Positions 59,595 to 64,000 of a stretch of 64,000 nucleotides of DNA are shown piece after piece. How positions within the stretch are numbered: position 1 is the stretch's first letter; every line of letters begins with the position of its first letter. The translations under genes were made by a program, and so were the position numbers. Under the pieces are notes generated by a model. It had not been told where the DNA came from. It saw nothing but the letters and a program-made list of their open reading frames with translations, and ran no database searches. Source of the DNA: Streptomyces coeruleorubidus (GTDB lineage Bacteria; Actinomycetota; Actinomycetes; Streptomycetales; Streptomycetaceae); NCBI RefSeq assembly GCF_028885415.1, contig NZ_CP118527.1, positions 2,046,001-2,110,000 of the forward strand, read 5' to 3'.

Positions 59595-60791
59595 GTGACC
59601 GATCTTGAGACGCGCGCGGCCCCGTCCCGCGCCGGGGCGCTGCGCCGGGCGGCCCCGGCGCTCCTCGGGTACGCGGCCGTCCGCGCCCTGGGCCTCCTCG
59701 CCCTGGCCTTGTGGAGCGCGGCGCGCGACAAGAGCGCGTACACGCTGCTGACCGCTCGCTGGGACGCGCTCTGGTACACCAGGGTCGCCGAACTCGGTTA
59801 CGGCTACGAGGTGCGTCTGGCGAACGGGGACGTGCACTCCAACCTCGCGTTCTTCCCGCTGCTGCCCTGGCTGGAGCGGCTGGCGGCGGCGGTGTCCCCG
59901 CTGTCGTACGCGGACGGCGGTTTCCTCGTCAGCCTGTTCGCCTCCCTCGCCGCGGCCTGGGGGGTCTTCGCGGTCGCGGACCAGGTGTACGGACGCCGGG
60001 CCGGGGTGTGCGCGGTGCTGCTGTGGGCGGTGCTCCCGGTCGGGATCGTGCAGTCGATGGCGTACAGCGAGTCGCTGTTCACGGCGCTCGCCGCGTGGTC
60101 GCTGTACGCGGTTCTGACCGGCCGCTGGGTGACCGCGGGCACGCTGGCCCTGCTGGCTGGGCTGACCCGCCCGGTGGGGGTGGCGGTGGTGGCCGCCGTG
60201 TGGGTGGCGGGCATCGCCTCCTTCGCACGGGAGCGGCGCGCGGGTCCTTCCGCACGGGAGCGGCGAGCGAGCGACGCCGACGGCCCCGGCCCGCGCACCC
60301 GCCGTGTCCTCGGCATGCTGCTCGCTCCGCTCGGCACCGCGGGATACGTGCTGTGGGTCGGCCACCGCACCGGCAAGGGTCCGCTCGGCTATCTCGACGT
60401 CCAGGCGGGATGGCGCAACGGGTTCGACGGGGGGTACGCCTTCGCCCGGTTCGTAGCCGAAAAGTTCACGTCGTTCCCCTCGGCCCTGGCCGGTGCCGGG
60501 CTGATCGCCGGGGTCGTGTCAGTCGTTTGGCTGTATCTGGTCGGCGTACGTCAGCGCCAGCCGCTCCCGCTGCTGGTCTACACCGGAGTCGTCACCGCGC
60601 TCGCCCTGTGCGCGTCGAGCTACTTCGGCTCGAAACCGCGTCTGCTGATGCCCGCCTTCCCGCTGCTGCTGCCCCTCGCCCTGGCCTTGACCCGGCTGCG
60701 TATGCGCAGGTCAGCGCTGGTGCTCGGGCCGGTGGCGGTCGCCTCGGCGGTGTACGGGGCGTTCTGGCTGAACGGCTCGGGTCCGCCCTGA
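59595..60791 (+). CDS. PIG-V-like mannosyltransferase, membrane protein
   Basis: This 398-residue protein has about ten membrane helices and resembles bacterial PIG-V/GT-C mannosyltransferases: RWDALWYTRVAELGYGYE near residue 55 (with the acidic catalytic-type residue), SNLAFFPLLPWLERL, and SMAYSESLFTALAAWSLYA. Such enzymes transfer a sugar from a polyprenyl-phosphate donor on the outer face of the membrane. The start is GTG 59595; GATAAT lies 7 bases upstream with no ribosome-binding site, so the mRNA is probably leaderless. A tandem of similar units (FARERRAG/SARERRAS) lies at about 213-226. Confidence 0.83.
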   Translation: MTDLETRAAPSRAGALRRAAPALLGYAAVRALGLLALALWSAARDKSAYTLLTARWDALWYTRVAELGYGYEVRLANGDVHSNLAFFPLLPWLERLAAAVSPLSYADGGFLVSLFASLAAAWGVFAVADQVYGRRAGVCAVLLWAVLPVGIVQSMAYSESLFTALAAWSLYAVLTGRWVTAGTLALLAGLTRPVGVAVVAAVWVAGIASFARERRAGPSARERRASDADGPGPRTRRVLGMLLAPLGTAGYVLWVGHRTGKGPLGYLDVQAGWRNGFDGGYAFARFVAEKFTSFPSALAGAGLIAGVVSVVWLYLVGVRQRQPLPLLVYTGVVTALALCASSYFGSKPRLLMPAFPLLLPLALALTRLRMRRSALVLGPVAVASAVYGAFWLNGSGPP

Positions 60792-61018
60792 CCCGCTGTG
60801 AGCGCCGGGAGAATTGCGCACGATGCTCCGGTGAACGAATTCAAAAGCGCAATAAAACCGCCATCCGGAATGATCAAAGGAATTGAAGGCCGCAGGCCCC
60901 GGCGATTACGGATTCGCTGGAAATAAACCTCCTCCTGAGAGGAATCCCACATCACATCGTCATCACAAAGCCGTTGATTCGACGGGGATCCGAGCTCACT
61001 CGCTGTAACGTCGATTGG
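60792..61018. other. Promoter region with a local GC dip
   Basis: This 227-bp region upstream of the PAP2 gene falls to roughly half AT around 60830-60930. It contains an AGGAGGAGG run on the minus strand (about 60931-60940) that could be mistaken for a ribosome-binding site. No supported gene is seen on either strand. Confidence 0.4.
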
Positions 61019-62008
61019 GTGCGTACCGAACCGAAGCTCACCCGTCTGGACCGGGTGTTCGCCCGGCTGGACCGTGAGCCGGAACGACCGGCCCACATCG
61101 ATGTGCCGAAGATGAGCAGGCACCGCGTCGTGCTCCTCGCGGCGACCCTGGCCTTCTACGGCGCGATCGTGTGGGCCGTGATCATCACGTCCTGGCTTGT
61201 CCGGCTCGACTGGCAGGTCATGTTCTTCCGGCCGTACCAGCAGTGGTCGGAGATCCACTGGTTCGTCGACTACTACGTGGTGCTCGGCCAGCGCGGTCCG
61301 ACCGCGGTGATGGTCGCGGCCTGGCTGGGCTGGCGCTCCTGGCGGCAGCACACCCTGCGCCCGCTGCTCGCCCTCGGCGTCTCGCTGCTCCTGCTGAACA
61401 TCACGGTCGGCGCCGCCAAGTACGGCATGGGCCGGCTGGGCCCGCACTACGCGACCGTGATCGGCTCGAACGAGATGTGGCGCGGCGGCGATATATTTCC
61501 GAGCGGTCACACCGCCAACGCCGTGGTGACCTGGGGAATCCTGGCCTACATGGCCTCCACCCCGAGAGCGCGCCGCTGGCTGTCCGCCGTGTCCGCGGTG
61601 ACCTCGCTCGGTGTCGGGATGGCCACCGTCTACCTCGGTACGCACTGGCTGAGCGATGTGCTGCTGGGCTGGGCCGCTGGTCTGCTGATCCTGCTCGCCC
61701 TGCCGTGGTTCGAGCCGCTGATCGCCCGTTCCGAGGCCGGGATCTTCGACCTGCGCGACCGCTGGCGGGCCCGTCGGAGCCGTACGGCGTCGACTGCCGC
61801 CCCGGTCAGCGCGCCGCCCGTGGTGGTCACGCCGCTGCCCGCCGACCGGGAGGACGTCGCGGCCCGCTCGCCCCGGGCCCCGGTCTACCTGGCGCCGGGA
61901 CCGCACACAGCCCGCTCGGAGCGCACGCCGATCACTCCCGCGGGCAGCCGCCGCCCGCCGCACACGGAGCGGCACCCCCGCGGCTCGGCCTCCTCGGCCC
62001 GCCCCTGA
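61019..62008 (+). CDS. PAP2-family membrane phosphatase
   Basis: This 329-residue protein has about six membrane helices and the three PAP2 motifs: KYGMGRLGP, FPSGHTANAVV and GTHWLSDVLLGW, with the catalytic histidines in the last two. The family removes phosphate from phosphatidate or undecaprenyl pyrophosphate on the outer face of the membrane. The C-terminus (about 255-329) is a Pro/Arg-rich cytoplasmic tail. TAACGT lies 8 bases upstream of the GTG start, suggesting a leaderless mRNA. Next to a PIG-V-like enzyme, a role in recycling lipid carriers is plausible. Confidence 0.88.
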   Translation: MRTEPKLTRLDRVFARLDREPERPAHIDVPKMSRHRVVLLAATLAFYGAIVWAVIITSWLVRLDWQVMFFRPYQQWSEIHWFVDYYVVLGQRGPTAVMVAAWLGWRSWRQHTLRPLLALGVSLLLLNITVGAAKYGMGRLGPHYATVIGSNEMWRGGDIFPSGHTANAVVTWGILAYMASTPRARRWLSAVSAVTSLGVGMATVYLGTHWLSDVLLGWAAGLLILLALPWFEPLIARSEAGIFDLRDRWRARRSRTASTAAPVSAPPVVVTPLPADREDVAARSPRAPVYLAPGPHTARSERTPITPAGSRRPPHTERHPRGSASSARP

Positions 62009-62064
62009 CGGGCGGCTGACCAGGACGGACGGCGGGAGGCGGTGCGCACACCCCGTCCCGCACG

Positions 62065-62103
62065 GCGAAGGCCCCGGTTCCTCAGCGGAACCGGGGCCTT
62101 CGC
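62065..62103. terminator. Bidirectional terminator between PAP2 and I78 genes
   Basis: Bases 62065-62081 and 62087-62103 are perfect 17-bp arms (GCGAAGGCCCCGG.../...CCGGGGCCTTCGC) with a TCAGC loop. It lies between convergent genes and can serve both. Confidence 0.9.
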
Positions 62104-62109
62104 GGTGTC

Positions 62110-62325
62110 TCAGCCCTTCCAGGCCCGCGCCACCCGGCCGCCCTTCACCTCGAAGTTCAGTCGGCCCACGCGGTACTCCATCGTGATGATCGCCCCCGGC
62201 GGCAGCGAGCGCACCGTCGACCAGCCGCGCTCACGCGCGAGGTGTTCGGCCCGGCCGGCCTCCAGGCCGACATAGGTGTCCGGGCTGTCGTCGGGTTCCG
62301 CGGAAGGTGTCGGAATCGGTGCCAT
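62110..62325 (-). CDS. I78-family peptidase inhibitor-like protein
   Basis: This 71-residue protein has the I78 pattern in its second half: VGLEAGRAEHLARERGWSTV, then RSLPPGAIITMEYRVGRLNF and a C-terminal VKGGRVARAWKG. Characterised I78 members are tight inhibitors of subtilisin-like or chymotrypsin-like proteases. No signal peptide is present, so it acts inside the cell or leaves by another route. The window also encodes three secreted serine proteases, which makes an inhibitory or self-protection role thinkable. Confidence 0.75.
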   Translation of the reverse strand: MAPIPTPSAEPDDSPDTYVGLEAGRAEHLARERGWSTVRSLPPGAIITMEYRVGRLNFEVKGGRVARAWKG

Positions 62326-62756
62326 GCCGCCACGCTATGTCGTGCCCGGCGACCACGGAAGTCCGGGCCGGTAACCCTTGCCTCTGTCCTTCCCCTGTCA
62401 CGCTTCTGTCACAAGATCACGACAGGTGTTTCGGATGCTGTCCGTCACACGGACGAGCGGTTTCCTAGGCCTTCCGCAGGCATTCGATCGCAATTTCCGC
62501 GTGTCACATGGGCCCATGGAAAAGCCCGGCGGAGAGTTCCGGGAGAAGTGACCTGGGGGCCCCATTCCATTCCGGCGCCGCACCGGGCCGGCTCAGCCGC
62601 CGCCGCACAGGAAATGCATGGCTTCGGCACGCAGAGGCCGGTACGCCCCCTGTCGGAGCGCTCGGTGACGCGAGCATCATGGCGTGAGCTCGCGGGTGAC
62701 GTGTGGCGCGGGCTTCGGCGGGCCCGGCACGCGATGAGCGAAGGGGCGAGCGAGCG
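62326..62756. other. Upstream region of ctaD
   Basis: This 431-bp region has no supported gene. Two CTGTCAC words at 62395-62401 and 62406-62412 are 11 bp apart, one helical turn, and may be regulator half-sites. The last 250 bp could be a 5' leader. No known riboswitch was recognised. Confidence 0.45.
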
Positions 62757-64000
62757 ATGGGGACGCAGACCGTACAGGCGACGACGCGGCCCGTGCCGAG
62801 GAGGAAGCACGGGCAGGTGGTGCTCGACTGGCTGACCACGACGGACCACAAGAAGATCGGTCACCTCTACCTGATCACGTCCTTCGTGTTCTTCCTGATC
62901 GCCGGAGTGATGGCGCTGCTGATGCGCGCCGAGCTGGCCCGCCCCGGACTGCAGATCATCACCAACGAGCAGTTCAATCAGGCGTTCACGCTGCACGGCA
63001 CGATCATGCTGCTGCTGTTCGCGACGCCGACCTTCGCGGGCTTCGCGAACGAGCTGATGCCGTTGCAGATCGGCGCGCCCGACGTCGCCTTCCCACGGCT
63101 GAACATGCTCTCGTACTGGCTGTTCCTGTTCGGCGGGCTGATCGTGCTGGGCTCGCTGCTGGTGCCGTCGGGCCCGGCGGACTTCGGCTGGTTCGCCTAC
63201 GCCCCGCTGAACAGCGCCGAACGCTCGCCGGGCATCGGCGCCGACCTGTGGATCATGGGGCTGGCGCTCGCCGGCTTCGGCACGATCCTCGGCGCGGTCA
63301 ATTTCGTCACGACCATCATCGGGATGCGCGCCCCGGGCATGACGATGTTCCGGATGCCGATCTTCACCTGGAACACCCTGTTCACCTCGATCCTGATCCT
63401 CATGGCGTTCCCGGTGCTCGCGGCGGCGCTGCTGTGCCTGGAGTCGGACCGGCGGTTCGGCTCGCACATCTTCGACGCGACCAACGGTGGGGCGATCCTG
63501 TGGCAGCACCTGTTCTGGTTCTTCGGGCACCCCGAGGTGTACATCATCGCGCTGCCGTTCTTCGGCATCGTCACGGAGATCATCCCGGTCTTCAGCCGCA
63601 AGCCGATGTTCGGCTATCTGACGCTGGTCGGCGCGACGATGGCGATCACCGGCCTGTCGGTGGTGGTGTGGGCGCACCACATGTTCGCCACGGGCGCGGT
63701 ACTGCTGCCGTTCTTCTCCTTCATGACCTTCCTGATCGCGGTGCCGACCGGTGTGAAGTTCTTCAACTGGATCGGCACCATGATCAAGGGCTCGCTGTCC
63801 TTCGAGACGCCGATGCTGTGGGCGACGGGCTTCCTGGTGACGTTCCTGCTCGGCGGGCTGACCGGGGTGATCCTGGCGTCGCCGCCGCTGGACTTCCACG
63901 TGACGGACACGTACTTCGTCGTGGCGCACTTCCACTACGTCGTCTTCGGCACCGTCGTCTTCGCGATCTTCGCCGGCTTCTACTTCTGGTGGCCGAAGTT
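62757..64000 (+). CDS. ctaD: Cytochrome c oxidase subunit I, aa3 type (3' end beyond window)
   Basis: The frame from ATG 62757 stays open to the window end, giving about 415 residues. It starts [12 protein letters not shown] and carries the haem-copper oxidase signatures: haem ligand in [13 protein letters not shown], CuB histidine and cross-linked tyrosine in [16 protein letters not shown], CuB pair in [10 protein letters not shown], and the haem ligands in AHFHYVVFG. The protein is the catalytic, oxygen-reducing core of the respiratory oxidase in the cell membrane. No subunit II gene precedes it here, so this may be an extra ctaD outside the main cta-qcr cluster. The ribosome-binding site is weak. 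Confidence 0.93.
   Translation, partial: MGTQTVQATTRPVPRRKHGQVVLDWLTTTDHKKIGHLYLITSFVFFLIAGVMALLMRAELARPGLQIITNEQFNQAFTLHGTIMLLLFATPTFAGFANELMPLQIGAPDVAFPRLNMLSYWLFLFGGLIVLGSLLVPSGPADFGWFAYAPLNSAERSPGIGADLWIMGLALAGFGTILGAVNFVTTIIGMRAPGMTMFRMPIFTWNTLFTSILILMAFPVLAAALLCLESDRRFGSHIFDATNGGAILWQHLFWFFGHPEVYIIALPFFGIVTEIIPVFSRKPMFGYLTLVGATMAITGLSVVVWAHHMFATGAVLLPFFSFMTFLIAVPTGVKFFNWIGTMIKGSLSFETPMLWATGFLVTFLLGGLTGVILASPPLDFHVTDTYFVVAHFHYVVFGTVVFAIFAGFYFWWPK

Noticed and set aside
60620..61975. Minus-strand frame with an AGGAGG-like run near 60931-60940
   Set aside because: The run is not followed by a start codon at proper spacing, and the frame continues as antisense to the PAP2 and PIG-V-like genes.
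1..64000. Search for tRNA or rRNA genes, CRISPR arrays, insertion sequences, prophage genes or attachment sites
   Set aside because: No cloverleaf-like or GTTCGAATC-type T-arm sequences in context, no regular spaced repeats, and no transposase or integrase frames were found by eye.

Overview
The window is a high-GC (about 72%) actinobacterial chromosome segment, almost certainly Streptomyces. The evidence is GC-rich third codon positions, many GTG and TTG starts, several starts with a -10-like box about 7 bases upstream and no ribosome-binding site (probably leaderless mRNAs), secreted SGPA/SGPB-type proteases, a SepF-like paralogue, and a dense set of TetR/MarR/GntR regulators. From memory, not from a search, the gene order resembles the S. 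coelicolor region running from soxR through hmgA to the SepF-like gene sflA. I see no rRNA, tRNA, CRISPR array, insertion sequence, prophage or attachment site.

Layout. 1-11.1 kb is catabolic and transport: the 5' end of soxR, a MaoC-like hydratase with a TetR regulator, a YiaAB membrane protein, an acyl-CoA dehydrogenase with a divergent TetR regulator, an ArsR-type regulator, EamA and MHS transporters, an aldehyde/alcohol dehydrogenase pair and an orphan sugar-type ABC ATPase. 11.2-17.8 kb holds an MFS + CitMHS citrate transporter operon, a molybdopterin oxidoreductase, and a lipoprotein-TetR pair. 17.9-23.8 kb holds homogentisate dioxygenase with a GntR regulator, an orphan type-ISP restriction-enzyme-like protein, and a TetR-controlled drug-type ABC exporter.

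24-31 kb is the most system-like part: an ECF sigma/anti-sigma pair (SigK/RskA type) is divergent from a three-gene operon encoding a secreted DUF4331 protein, a membrane-anchored TPR protein and an RcnA/NicO-type metal transporter with an extremely His-rich loop. Next come a Ser/Thr kinase, a GDSL lipase and a subtilisin (31-35 kb), a GT2-GT2-polysaccharide deacetylase operon with an AAA ATPase (35.6-39.5 kb), and a run of small housekeeping and hypothetical genes (39.5-44 kb).

44.1-45.5 kb contains two adjacent broken secreted-protein genes, a LAETG sortase substrate and a lipase. 45.6-51 kb has a MarR/cupin pair with tandem palindromic operators and a damage-inducible ImuB-like/DnaE2 operon preceded by two SOS boxes. 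51.4-55.4 kb has two chymotrypsin-like proteases and a Cys-rich DUF5685 protein. 55.6-64 kb has the SepF-like gene, glutaryl-CoA dehydrogenase, a 14-TM efflux pump, a PIG-V-like mannosyltransferase, a PAP2 phosphatase, an I78 inhibitor and the 5' part of cytochrome c oxidase subunit I, cut by the window end.

Links between regions. A 17-bp palindrome, AACTAGC-N3-GCTAGTT, lies in front of the acyl-CoA dehydrogenase at 3 kb, the aldehyde dehydrogenase at 9.6 kb and glutaryl-CoA dehydrogenase at 57.3 kb, which suggests one TetR regulon across the window. A second shared element, TTAC-N6-GTAA, precedes both the broken lipase and the first chymotrypsin-like protease. All functions are inferred from sequence reading and memory of protein families; no database search was done.
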